Positions 6,686 through 14,330 are shown, numbered from the stretch's first letter. The stretch is 16,461 nt of DNA from Alphaproteobacteria bacterium (GCA_017642625.1 JAGCOQ010000021.1:1-16461); one strand, 5' to 3'. The notes: generated by a model from the sequence alone, not told the origin. Numbers and translations: made by a program.

Positions 6686-6708
6686 AACCGCCCATTTGGG
6701 CGGTTTTT
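6686..6708. terminator. Bidirectional terminator, third copy of the repeated hairpin
   Basis: AACCGCCC-ATTT-GGGCGGTT followed by TTTT. On the plus strand it ends the three-gene operon; on the minus strand it lies just beyond the tRNA-Thr 3' end, with a T-rich tract, and can end that transcript. Confidence 0.87.
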
Positions 6709-6714
6709 AATTCG

Positions 6715-6790
6715 TGGTGCCAGTTGTCGGACTTGAACCAACGACCCTCTGATTACAAATCAGATGCTCTACCAGCTGAGCTAAACTGGC
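6715..6790 (-). tRNA. tRNA-Thr (anticodon UGU)
   Basis: Read on the minus strand from 6790: acceptor GCCAGTT pairs perfectly with AACTGGC; D-arm GCTC/GAGC; anticodon stem TCTGA/TCAGA around loop TTTGTAA, giving UGU, which reads ACA; T-arm GTTGG-TTCAAGT-CCGAC; discriminator A; and an encoded CCA at 6717-6715. All arms pair without mismatch. U34 of this tRNA is a known target for cmo5U-type modification in Gram-negative bacteria. It is divergent from trhP, the gene for an enzyme that begins that modification. Confidence 0.96.
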
Positions 6791-6804
6791 CAACGGCAAC
6801 GCAT

Positions 6805-6833
6805 ATATTACATTGTTGATTTAAGAAATTCAA
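6805..6833 (-). promoter_or_regulatory. Promoter of tRNA-Thr
   Basis: On the minus strand TTGAAT (6833-6828), 17-base spacer, TAATAT (6810-6805), ending about 15 bases before the tRNA 5' end. Confidence 0.65.
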
Positions 6834-6889
6834 GCACAAAAAATCATAAAATGCTTGCTTTTGAAAAATAACATTTAACAATATGGGGT

Positions 6890-8131
6890 ATGACAAAATT
6901 ACCTGAATTATTGGCACCGGCGGGGACGCTTGATGCGTTCAAAACCGCGATTTTATACGGCGCAGATGCGATTTATGCCGGTCTGCCGGGGTTTTCTATG
7001 CGTGCGCGGGCGAAAATTACTACCGAAGAAGTAAAGCAGGGCATAGATTTGGCGCACGGCGCGGGCAAAAAAGTTTATTTGGCATTTAACCTGTTTGCGC
7101 ATGATGGCGAATATGCCAATATGCCACGGGTAAGCGAGGTTATAAGGTATCTGAACCCAGATGCGTTGATTGTGTCGGATCCGGGGGTTATTAGTTGGGT
7201 GCGGGAAAATCACCCCGATATTCCAATTCATATTTCAACACAGGCAAATATCTGTTCGGCGCGTTCTGTCAAGTTTTGGAAAAAAGCGGGCGCGTCGCTG
7301 TGCGTGTTGGCGCGCGAAGTGTCGCATGCCGAATTCAAGACTATTCGTGCAGCGTGTCCGGACATTAAATTGGAAATCTTTGTTCATGGTGCAATGTGCA
7401 TGGCTTATTCGGGTCGGTGTTTGTTGTCGAACTTTATAACAGGTCGGCCGGCAAATCGTGGGGCGTGTGCGCAACTGTGCCGGTGGAATTATGATGTGAT
7501 TTTGCGTGAACATGACACTGGTATTGAAATGCCAATTGATGAGGATGAACATGGCGCGTATATTCTGAACAGCAAAGATTTATGTTTGATGCCAAGATTG
7601 GCCGAGGTTTTAGAATCCGCCCCAGATTCGTTAAAGATAGAAGGGCGCAATCGGTCTGAATACTATGTCGCGTCGGTGGTGCATGCATATCGTGCGGCAA
7701 TGGACGCATATGCGCGCGACCCTGAACATTTTGATCCCGCACCGTTTATGGCGGATTTAGAAAAATTGGAAACGCGTGGATATACAACGGCGTTCTTTGA
7801 TGGGCGGGTTATGCCCGACGCGCATAACTATGAATCCGCGCGTTCTGTGTCGGATTGGCATGCGGCGGGTGTGGTGACGGCAATCGACGACGAAAAAATC
7901 ACATTTGAATTACGAAACGAAACACGTGCCGGCGAAGAGATAACATTCTTGGTTCCGATGGCTGCCGATAAAATCGTGGTTAAGTTGCCGGAAATCATAA
8001 ATGCGAAAAATGGCGAAAGATTACCAAAAATGTCCGCCGGTCAAGGCAACAGCATAACGATCCCGCGTGCGTGGGTTGGGTTGGGTTATGAAAAACTGAC
8101 GCCATTGGTTGTTGCGTATAAACACAAATAA
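6890..8131 (+). CDS. trhP: tRNA U34 hydroxylation protein TrhP (U32 peptidase family)
   Basis: 413 residues of the U32 'peptidase' family, YegQ/TrhP branch. TrhP introduces the 5-hydroxyl of ho5U34 in tRNAs, using prephenate, as the first step towards cmo5U/mcmo5U. Visible family features: N-terminal LLAPAGTLDAFKTAILYGADAIY, the STQAN motif at 116-120, VHGAMCMAYSGRCLLSN with Cys170 and Cys177, GACAQLC with Cys193 and Cys197 (four probable Fe-S ligands), and DSLKIEGRNRSEYYVASVV. The GRCLLSNFITGRPANRGAC wording is close to YegQ rather than to UbiU/UbiV. Length is slightly below the E. coli protein (about 450). There is no clear Shine-Dalgarno before the ATG; GGGG sits too close, so initiation may be weak or nearly leaderless. 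The neighbouring divergent tRNA-Thr(UGU) is an expected substrate. Confidence 0.88.
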   Translation: MTKLPELLAPAGTLDAFKTAILYGADAIYAGLPGFSMRARAKITTEEVKQGIDLAHGAGKKVYLAFNLFAHDGEYANMPRVSEVIRYLNPDALIVSDPGVISWVRENHPDIPIHISTQANICSARSVKFWKKAGASLCVLAREVSHAEFKTIRAACPDIKLEIFVHGAMCMAYSGRCLLSNFITGRPANRGACAQLCRWNYDVILREHDTGIEMPIDEDEHGAYILNSKDLCLMPRLAEVLESAPDSLKIEGRNRSEYYVASVVHAYRAAMDAYARDPEHFDPAPFMADLEKLETRGYTTAFFDGRVMPDAHNYESARSVSDWHAAGVVTAIDDEKITFELRNETRAGEEITFLVPMAADKIVVKLPEIINAKNGERLPKMSAGQGNSITIPRAWVGLGYEKLTPLVVAYKHK

Positions 8132-8154
8132 AAACCGCCAAAACGGCGGTTTTT
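8130..8154. terminator. Bidirectional terminator between trhP and the basic protein gene
   Basis: An A-run plus ACCGCC / GGCGGT plus a T-run around a 5-base loop. It lies between two converging genes and has A/T tracts on both sides. Confidence 0.87.
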
Positions 8155-8158
8155 ATTT

Positions 8159-8671
8159 TTAAGCGGCATTTGACCGATAATTTTGCAACTTTTTCAGTTT
8201 TACCTGCAATACCACCTGCTGCGGTGCGGGCTTTTGATTGGCTTTTGCCTTGTAACGCGCAGACATTGTGTTAAATGTATTCGTTGCAGATTGAATCAGT
8301 TTCGGCAGTATCGTGTTAAGTTTTGCCCGCGTTTCCGGCGAAGCGATTGCACGTGCATCACGATATTTGCCCGTCATAATGCGTTTTGCGACACGCTTTG
8401 CGTGACGTGCATTAATGTGCAACAAGTATTTTGCAACGGGACTGTCTTTGTCCAATGTTGCAATCTTGGCACGAACCATTTGCATTGCATTGTGCGAAGC
8501 GGCGCCCAATGTCATACCAGCCAACAGGTTTTTCAGCAAAAACGCATGATAAAATTGGTAATAGGCTTGGGCAATCTTTTTACGATCCGCCAATGGAATA
8601 ACAGATTGCTTCTTTTTCTTGGTTTGGGTTTTGGCACTTGTGGCCATGTTGTTTTGTGATTTTGCTTGCAT
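8159..8671 (-). CDS. Basic Ala/Lys-rich unknown protein
   Basis: 170 residues, starting at MQAKSQNN because AAAGGGGG lies just upstream; the longer reading to 8749 runs through the promoter and is rejected. The N-terminus has a KKKK cluster, the centre is predicted helical (IAQAYYQFYHAFLLKNLLAG), and the middle and C-terminus are rich in Lys, Arg and Ala (ARHAKRVAKRIMTGKYRDAR; LKKLQNYRSNAA). There is no signal peptide, no convincing membrane span and no recognised domain. Composition alone would fit a nucleic-acid- or ribosome-associated protein, but this is weak. It is monocistronic, with a good promoter, and shares a terminator with trhP. Confidence 0.7.
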   Translation of the reverse strand: MQAKSQNNMATSAKTQTKKKKQSVIPLADRKKIAQAYYQFYHAFLLKNLLAGMTLGAASHNAMQMVRAKIATLDKDSPVAKYLLHINARHAKRVAKRIMTGKYRDARAIASPETRAKLNTILPKLIQSATNTFNTMSARYKAKANQKPAPQQVVLQVKLKKLQNYRSNAA

Positions 8672-8713
8672 GGCATCCCCCTTTGTTTTAAGTGTTCTTG
8701 TTTCTTCATGTAT

Positions 8714-8742
8714 ATTATAGCGCGATGCATAATAATATTCAA
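8714..8742 (-). promoter_or_regulatory. Promoter of the basic protein gene
   Basis: On the minus strand TTGAAT (8742-8737), 17-base spacer, TATAAT (8719-8714). A second TTGACA lies just upstream (8757-8752), too far from this -10 to serve it. Confidence 0.7.
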
Positions 8743-8917
8743 GGGTCATGTCAAGATAAAGTTTCTTTTGACTTTATTCCCACAATATTGCAAAGTGGCT
8801 TTAGTCGTGTTGTAAAAATTGTGTCATCGGTGGGTTTCGGTGTTGATACGTCTCGCTGGTCTTGCCAATAATGGGGGTCGGTGTGTTTAATTTCATCAGA
8901 TAACAAGGAGTTTATAG

Positions 8918-9958
8918 ATGAAAAATACTTTGAAAATGGCAATGTTGGCAACTTTGGTTATAACGCCGGCTTTTGCAGACGGTCAGGTCGCTACATTGCG
9001 TAATATGGAAAATCCGTTGTATTTACCAACCGAAGGCGAAGTGTATAGCAAACTTGGATTCGGTGTGATGTATAAAATCACAGATAATAACGACGCTCAA
9101 CATAAATTGTTCCATGATGGCGAAGAGGAGTTTCCAATTTGGCGTCCGACATTTGAATTGGGTTATGGTATTACGGATCGTTGGGCGGTTCATGGTCAAA
9201 TTGGTTATACCCATAATCGCGATATCAAACGCTATGGTTTCCACCTGGGGCGTTTGGGTACTACTTTCCGCCTGGTTGACTTTGATGGCTGGGTCTGGGA
9301 TTTCTATGGCGACTTGCACATGGGCGGTATAGAGAAGATGAAGGGTTCATTGGTTGATAACGGTGCCGGTTTGACATTTAACTATGACAACTATTCAAAC
9401 GGTCGTTGGGGGTATCATGTTGGAACCAAATTCGGTAAGGTTTGGGAAAAATGGACAACCAGTGCATACTTTGAATTGTTGCGCACACATGGCAACCACA
9501 ACAACGAAATCGACCTGTCCAAGGCAGAAGTTGATGTCGGTCAGGGAACTATGATGTCTGTGACCTCTTTGGGTTTGCCTAAAAAGATGTCGGTTGATTT
9601 GAAATCAACGGCTGAATTCGATTTTGGTGCCAATGCGTTTTACCAAGTTAATGACCGCTGGTCTTTCGGTTTGGGCTTGAAATATGTCTTCCATGCTCAG
9701 AACGGTTTGGAAAAAGTTCATACCAAGATTGAAAGTGAACAAGGTCAGCAACTGGCGAACCAATTGTTGCAAAATTACAAAGAAATGAACGATCGTTTCA
9801 ATGAATTTGCACAAAGTTTGACTATTGCATACCAAGTGTCAGACAGCACACAGGTGTCTTGGTTCATTGAAAATACATTGGACGATGGTCAACGTTTGTC
9901 TGCTAGCACAAGCGACTTTAAGATTGAAACGGCACTTCGTTTGAATGTTAAGTTCTAA
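8918..9958 (+). CDS. Outer-membrane beta-barrel protein
   Basis: 346 residues, starting behind AAGGAG (8905-8910). Residues 1-21 are a signal peptide (MKNTLKMAMLATLVITPAFA). The mature chain is made of alternating amphipathic strands rich in Tyr, Trp and Gly (ELGYGITDRWAVHGQIGYTH, RWGYHVGTKFGKVWEKW, RWSFGLGLKYVF) and ends in a strand with terminal Phe (LRLNVKF), the signal for BAM-dependent insertion. A long polar helix-like segment (KIESEQGQQLANQLLQNYKEM) between late strands would be a loop. This is enough for an outer-membrane barrel but not for a substrate. It is monocistronic with a possible leader of about 95 bases (TTGCAA-17-TGTAAA from 8788) and a strong terminator. No family name is assigned. 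Confidence 0.82.
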   Translation: MKNTLKMAMLATLVITPAFADGQVATLRNMENPLYLPTEGEVYSKLGFGVMYKITDNNDAQHKLFHDGEEEFPIWRPTFELGYGITDRWAVHGQIGYTHNRDIKRYGFHLGRLGTTFRLVDFDGWVWDFYGDLHMGGIEKMKGSLVDNGAGLTFNYDNYSNGRWGYHVGTKFGKVWEKWTTSAYFELLRTHGNHNNEIDLSKAEVDVGQGTMMSVTSLGLPKKMSVDLKSTAEFDFGANAFYQVNDRWSFGLGLKYVFHAQNGLEKVHTKIESEQGQQLANQLLQNYKEMNDRFNEFAQSLTIAYQVSDSTQVSWFIENTLDDGQRLSASTSDFKIETALRLNVKF

Positions 9959-9980
9959 TCAAAGGACAAAACTAAAAATG

Positions 9981-10006
9981 CCCCACATTTTTGTGGGGTG
10001 TTTTTT
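9981..10006 (+). terminator. Terminator of the first beta-barrel gene
   Basis: A 7-bp stem CCCCACA / TGTGGGG with a T4 loop, followed by TG and six T's. Confidence 0.88.
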
Positions 10007-10041
10007 ATTCTTATAAAACACTTTTTTATGGGGCGATTTTA

Positions 10042-10050
10042 TGGTATAAT
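10042..10050 (+). promoter_or_regulatory. Extended -10 promoter of the second beta-barrel gene
   Basis: TGG-TATAAT with no convincing -35, 26 bases before the ATG at 10076. It resembles the TGG-TATCAT element at 5312-5320. Confidence 0.6.
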
Positions 10051-10075
10051 GTATCAAAAGGAAGTCAGGACAAGG

Positions 10076-11176
10076 ATGAAAAAGTTCGGTGTTTCTGCCG
10101 CTTTGATGGGGATTGTGTTGGCTGCGCCAAGTGGCGCAGGTGCCGCGTATCCTGTTTATCAAAACGCAAATAATCAGATCGTTGCAAACGGGCAGGTTAT
10201 ATATTACCCAAATCAAGCCACTACTCAGGCTGTTCCAAATCAAAACCAAGTTATTATGGTAAATCCAAACGTTGCGGCGAATCCGACACGTATAACCGGA
10301 ACTTTGCCCAAGGTTGGATCAAATGTCACCGCGGCGGGACGTCAGTATTATCAGCCGGCGGACTATGATCGTTTGGCGGACAGTGGTTTGTATATTGGTT
10401 TGTCTGCGGCATACAGCGCGTCAATTATGGGAACTATGGGTGCGGATTATACCGGTGAAACCAAGGCGTTTGCTGTTCCGGGGGCGTTTAAACCTGCGGA
10501 TTTCCAATCTGATACCGTAATACCATTACAAGTGTCCGTTGGTGCGGCAATTAACAACGATATTCGTGTTGATTTTTCATTTACGCGGTATAGCGGTCTA
10601 AGTTATGCCGATCAAGTAGAAACGGCGGACGGTGCGGGTGGTTTTGTGACCGCCAAGGTTGATGGTGGTGCAATTACAGCCAACGCGACCATGTTGAACG
10701 TTTATTACAATATTGATTCTTATACCGGCTTTATCGCGGGCGGTTCGTTGCGTCCGTATATTGGTGTTGGTGCCGGTATATCTTTGAATACTATTGCGGA
10801 CTATGTTGTTTTGGATAATACATTCTATTCTGAAATGAATCCGATTGGTGCCGTTGCGGGTGATTTGACCGGTGTTTCCGATATTTATGCATATCATAAT
10901 GGTGGCACAACAGAACAGTTGGCATTTATGTTAGAAGGTGGTGTCACAACTGAATTGTCTGGCGGATTAAAATTGGATTTCTTTGTCAGATATGCAAATT
11001 TGGGACGCGTAAAGACTTCGGGCAGTATCGTTATGTCACAGACCGAATGGCTGTCTGATGGTATGGATGGCGAATATGAAGCACCATATGACAGTGTTTA
11101 TCACTATACCGACTGGTTTGAAAGTGGTCGGCTGTCCATGGTTGACGTTGGTGCGCGTCTAAGATTGCAATTCTAA
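10076..11176 (+). CDS. Opacity-like outer-membrane beta-barrel protein
   Basis: 366 residues. The ATG at 10076 begins a good signal peptide (MKKFGVSAALMGIVLAAPSG...); the longer in-frame reading from 9998 starts inside the terminator and promoter and is rejected. Residues 25-100 form an Asn/Gln-rich low-complexity linker that probably lies in the periplasm or at the surface. From about residue 103 (SGLYIGLSAAYSA) the pattern is that of the OMP_b-brl/surface-antigen type: IPLQVSVGAAINNDIRVDFS, then LRPYIGVGAGISLNTIADYV, then LKLDFFVRYANLGRVKTSG, ending VDVGARLRLQF with the terminal Phe. Such proteins are common surface antigens or porin-like barrels of alphaproteobacteria. The glycine-zipper gene follows 29 bases later without a terminator, so both are probably co-transcribed. 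Confidence 0.83.
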   Translation: MKKFGVSAALMGIVLAAPSGAGAAYPVYQNANNQIVANGQVIYYPNQATTQAVPNQNQVIMVNPNVAANPTRITGTLPKVGSNVTAAGRQYYQPADYDRLADSGLYIGLSAAYSASIMGTMGADYTGETKAFAVPGAFKPADFQSDTVIPLQVSVGAAINNDIRVDFSFTRYSGLSYADQVETADGAGGFVTAKVDGGAITANATMLNVYYNIDSYTGFIAGGSLRPYIGVGAGISLNTIADYVVLDNTFYSEMNPIGAVAGDLTGVSDIYAYHNGGTTEQLAFMLEGGVTTELSGGLKLDFFVRYANLGRVKTSGSIVMSQTEWLSDGMDGEYEAPYDSVYHYTDWFESGRLSMVDVGARLRLQF

Positions 11177-11205
11177 AAGGCGCGTTGTGCGTTTGGTGGA
11201 GAGAG

Positions 11206-12885
11206 ATGGCACACGAAAACAAGATTTTACACCTGTCTATATTTGTTGGCCTGTTTGGTTTCTTGGTCGGCGGTGTTGCTGATGCGGCGGTGCGTATTGG
11301 AAATAAAACAAAAAATGATGTCTATCGTCAGATTGTGGCGGCAAATGCAGCGGCGGCAAATAATGCCGCAACCGCGACAACCGCGGAAACTGAATTGCCG
11401 GTGACCGTTGCAAATCCTGATTTAGCCCAACAAATACAAGACGGCACATCAAACATAAATAAAGAACAATTGGAATCTTGTGCCAAGATTTATCCAAATG
11501 GTACGTTTGCATGGGATAAACCGACGGCGGGTATTGGTGCCGGTGGCGCGTCCACTTGTGTTGCCGTTGTTGAATTGCGTGGTTATCAAATGGGACCGGG
11601 GGGCAAAGATGTCGTTTTGGCGCGTGCCAATGTTGCCGCGGGTTCCGGTGTGAAATGTAATATTTCCGATTTTCCAGAGGCTGATTATACCGTAGATGCA
11701 CAAAATGTGCTTTTCCCAGCGGATGCCGAACCAACAACCGAAGATGTTATAAAGGTTTTGAACGAAGAACAAAAGCAACATGCTGCGCTTAAAATTGCGG
11801 CGGGTGCTTTGGTTGGTGGAATCGGTGGAAATATCGCCGGCAAAAATGATGTCGGTAAAGACAGTTTGATGGGAACGGACAAGGGGAAAATGAAGGGAAC
11901 CCTTATTGGTGCCTTGGGCGGTGCAGCAATCACAGCGGGTGGTTCATATGCCGGTAAAGTTGGCGGTGATATGATTCTATCATCTGGTATAAATGCCGCT
12001 GCGGGTGGTATCGTTGGAAATATGATGGGTTCAGGCGATTCCGTTTTACGTATAGAAGATTGTGCCGACGAAAGTGGAACCCAAACAGCAAAGTGTTTGT
12101 GGGGTTATATCAGCGAAGGGACAAACATGGTCGCCAATAGTAATGGCGAGATTTGCAATAGCAGTAATAATTGCGAAGAAGCCTTCTTTGACCTAGTGGA
12201 CAGAAGTTATATGGTTTGCAAAGACCATTCTTGCAGACAAGAGAGTTTCGCACTTGCAAAGATAGAGTTTGATGGCAAGCCTGTAGAAGTTAATTCCCTG
12301 AAAGAGGCGGATTTTGATAAATTAAAAGAAGGCTTGGCTGGAACGGTTTACTTGTTGGAAAAGCAACAGGACGGAACATACGATATAAAACCGGGCTTAA
12401 GCAGTGAAACATCACACCCATACGCGCGTATCGTTTCTGCAATAGCAAGTCCATCACGGAAAGCCGCACTTGTTTGGGGCGTTCAAGATAAGTTCTTTGG
12501 TATAAAACGTTCTGATTGGTATGAATGGAAAAAGACCAATGGCAACGCACAGGTATACAGACGCGACAGCAAGGGCAACAAATCAGGCGCGGAATTGACC
12601 GGTATGTTGGACAACTTTGAACCGATGGTTGTTGATGCTGATGATGGCGGTATAATTGACCTGAATAACAAGGCGCGGTTAAAGGGGACAATGATTGGTG
12701 CCGGTGCCGGTGGTGCGTTGGGTGCGTTTGTTGCGTATCAGGGCGCACAAAACGATATTGATGAACGTTGGGTTGCCGCGGTTCGTGAATACAAGGATTC
12801 TTTGCAAAAGTTCTATTGTGCGACGGGGGCGCGGTTCTTGTCTTACTATAACGACACGCTTATTATACCGAACGCAGAACAATAA
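11206..12885 (+). CDS. Large exported glycine-zipper protein, unknown
   Basis: 559 residues, starting at MAHENK after GGAGAG; the upstream TTG at 11185 is unlikely. An N-terminal hydrophobic stretch (LSIFVGLFGFLVGGVADAA) looks like a signal peptide cleaved near residue 27. Three glycine-zipper stretches follow: about 198-213 (GALVGGIGGNIAGK), about 231-276 (LIGALGGAAITAGG; INAAAGGIVGNMMGSG) and about 493-513 (GTMIGAGAGGALGAFVAYQG). Such segments insert into or line membranes in lipoproteins and pore-forming proteins. Between them lies a soluble part with many cysteines (residues about 285-350), likely disulfide-bonded outside the cytoplasm. I know no named family. Co-transcription with the beta-barrel suggests a shared envelope role. 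Confidence 0.75.
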   Translation: MAHENKILHLSIFVGLFGFLVGGVADAAVRIGNKTKNDVYRQIVAANAAAANNAATATTAETELPVTVANPDLAQQIQDGTSNINKEQLESCAKIYPNGTFAWDKPTAGIGAGGASTCVAVVELRGYQMGPGGKDVVLARANVAAGSGVKCNISDFPEADYTVDAQNVLFPADAEPTTEDVIKVLNEEQKQHAALKIAAGALVGGIGGNIAGKNDVGKDSLMGTDKGKMKGTLIGALGGAAITAGGSYAGKVGGDMILSSGINAAAGGIVGNMMGSGDSVLRIEDCADESGTQTAKCLWGYISEGTNMVANSNGEICNSSNNCEEAFFDLVDRSYMVCKDHSCRQESFALAKIEFDGKPVEVNSLKEADFDKLKEGLAGTVYLLEKQQDGTYDIKPGLSSETSHPYARIVSAIASPSRKAALVWGVQDKFFGIKRSDWYEWKKTNGNAQVYRRDSKGNKSGAELTGMLDNFEPMVVDADDGGIIDLNNKARLKGTMIGAGAGGALGAFVAYQGAQNDIDERWVAAVREYKDSLQKFYCATGARFLSYYNDTLIIPNAEQ

Positions 12886-12910
12886 AAAAACGCCCAAACG
12901 GGCGTTTTTT
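12885..12910. terminator. Bidirectional terminator between the glycine-zipper gene and glyS
   Basis: A six-A run, CGCCC-AAAC-GGGCG, then a six-T run, between two converging genes. It overlaps both stop codons. Confidence 0.88.
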
Positions 12911-14270
12911 AATGTTTGACGATTTCCAATACCTTGGTCGGAACTTCGGCGATTGGAACACGAATTTGTTCCATTGTGTCACGATAACGCAGTGTGACGG
13001 TGCCATCTTCGATTGTTTGGTGGTCAACCGTAATACATACCGGTGTGCCGATTTCGTCATGACGGCGATAGTTTTTACCGATATTACCGCTGTTTTCCAA
13101 TTCAATACGGCCGATTGCCAATTTGCGTAAGTCGTTTTCAATGTTGTTTGATATTTCCAGCAATTCCGGCACATTACGCGCCAATGGAATAACCGCAGCC
13201 TTGACCGGTGCCAACCATGGCTTTAATTTCAACACAGTGCGCGATTTGCCGTCACCTAAATCTTCTTCGGTGTATGCTTCTATCATAACTGCCAACATAG
13301 CACGATTTACACCCATTGCAGTTTCAATAACATATGGAATGAAATTGTCGCCGGTTTGCGGGTCGGAATAAGACAATTTTGTCGTGCTGTCCTTGTTTTC
13401 CAGAACATGCGCATGAATCTTGAATTCATCTTGGGATTTCGTGTGGGAACCCAAGTCGAAATCTTGGCGGTTATGCACACCTTCGACTTCGTCAAAGCCA
13501 TCTGGGAATGCGTATTCGATATCAACTGCGGCCTTGGCATAATGTGCCAACTTCTCGTGTGGCAAGAAACGCAGTTTTTCCGCCGGAATGCCCAGCGTAT
13601 CAATCCACCACGCCATACGGGTTGCTTTCCATTGTTCAAAGTATTTTTCGTCATCCGCAGGGTTCACAAAGTATTGCATTTCCGCCTGTTCGAATTCACG
13701 CATACGGAAAACGAAACCGCGGGGCGAAATCTCGTTCCGGAAAGCCTTGCCAATCTGGGCAATACCAAACGGCAATTTATGCGGTTTTGCATCCAAGACA
13801 TTTTTGAAGTTAACATATGTCGTGGTTGCCGTTTCCGGACGCAGATATGCATTTATTGCACCGTCCGCCATGGCACCGATGGACAGCCCCATCATCAACT
13901 GATATGCGCGTGGTTCAGTGATTTCGGTTGAACCACAGTTGTCGCATTTTGTTGGGTCTTTCATTTTATCTTGGCGCATGCGGGCACCGCACTTTTTACA
14001 TTCCACCAATGGATCGGAAAAAGATGCTTCGTGGCCCGAATATTTCCACAACAAACGATTGGAAATCAATGCCGCATCCAGCCCTTCGATATCGTTGCGG
14101 GAATAAATCATGGCGTTCCACCAAGCGTTGCGAATATTCTTCATCAATTCAACGCCGTATGGGCCGTAATCATACGCCCCGCCCAGACCACCGTAAATCT
14201 CGGAACCCGTGAAAATAAAACCGCGCCGCTTGCACAATGCGACAATATCATTAACTGTTTTTGCTGGCAT
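12909..14270 (-). CDS. glyS: Glycine--tRNA ligase, single-chain (alpha2) type
   Basis: 453 residues. It charges tRNA-Gly with glycine in the cytoplasm. It is a class II synthetase of the homodimeric type: the N-terminal FIFTGSEIYGGLGGAYDYGP-GVEL box (18-42), a zinc ribbon C91-x2-C94 ... C109-x2-C112, the RPETA motif at 144-148, motif 2 FRNEISPR at 177-184, motif 3 GVNRAMLAV, and a C-terminal anticodon-binding domain (APVKAAVIPLARN...; GTPVCITVDHQT). Length agrees with bacterial alpha2 enzymes. The start follows a GGAG site about nine bases upstream. Most proteobacteria use the unrelated alpha2beta2 GlyQ/GlyS instead, so the type is notable if the host is a proteobacterium. The C-terminus converges on the glycine-zipper gene. 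Confidence 0.95.
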   Translation of the reverse strand: MPAKTVNDIVALCKRRGFIFTGSEIYGGLGGAYDYGPYGVELMKNIRNAWWNAMIYSRNDIEGLDAALISNRLLWKYSGHEASFSDPLVECKKCGARMRQDKMKDPTKCDNCGSTEITEPRAYQLMMGLSIGAMADGAINAYLRPETATTTYVNFKNVLDAKPHKLPFGIAQIGKAFRNEISPRGFVFRMREFEQAEMQYFVNPADDEKYFEQWKATRMAWWIDTLGIPAEKLRFLPHEKLAHYAKAAVDIEYAFPDGFDEVEGVHNRQDFDLGSHTKSQDEFKIHAHVLENKDSTTKLSYSDPQTGDNFIPYVIETAMGVNRAMLAVMIEAYTEEDLGDGKSRTVLKLKPWLAPVKAAVIPLARNVPELLEISNNIENDLRKLAIGRIELENSGNIGKNYRRHDEIGTPVCITVDHQTIEDGTVTLRYRDTMEQIRVPIAEVPTKVLEIVKH

Positions 14271-14301
14271 ATCTTATAACTCCAAATTTTATTACTGGCA
14301 T

Positions 14302-14330
14302 ATTATGATACTGAAAAAGGGATTTTGCAA
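14302..14330 (-). promoter_or_regulatory. Promoter of glyS
   Basis: On the minus strand TTGCAA (14330-14325), 17-base spacer, CATAAT (14307-14302), about 31 bases before the start codon. No T-box-like leader fits in so short a space. Confidence 0.6.

Noticed and set aside
2950..6760. Attachment-site repeat of the tRNA-Thr 3' end flanking the islet
   Set aside because: I compared the sequence around 2950-3050 with the tRNA 3' end by eye and found no convincing direct repeat; no integrase is present.
8835..8885. TCGGTG direct repeats in the beta-barrel leader
   Set aside because: Only three short, unevenly spaced copies; not enough for an operator or repeat array.
8751..8951. Minus-strand 66-codon frame between the basic protein and the first beta-barrel gene
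   Set aside because: TTG start inside the barrel's signal peptide, no ribosome-binding site, no motif, and it overlaps the likely leader and promoter region.
11237..11737. 166-codon minus-strand frame opposite the glycine-zipper gene
   Set aside because: His/Pro/Arg-rich low-complexity translation, as expected from the complement of Gly/Ala/Val codons.
13356..13931. 191-codon plus-strand frame opposite glyS
   Set aside because: It lies wholly antisense to a conserved synthetase, and its arginine/phenylalanine-rich composition is typical of a shadow frame.
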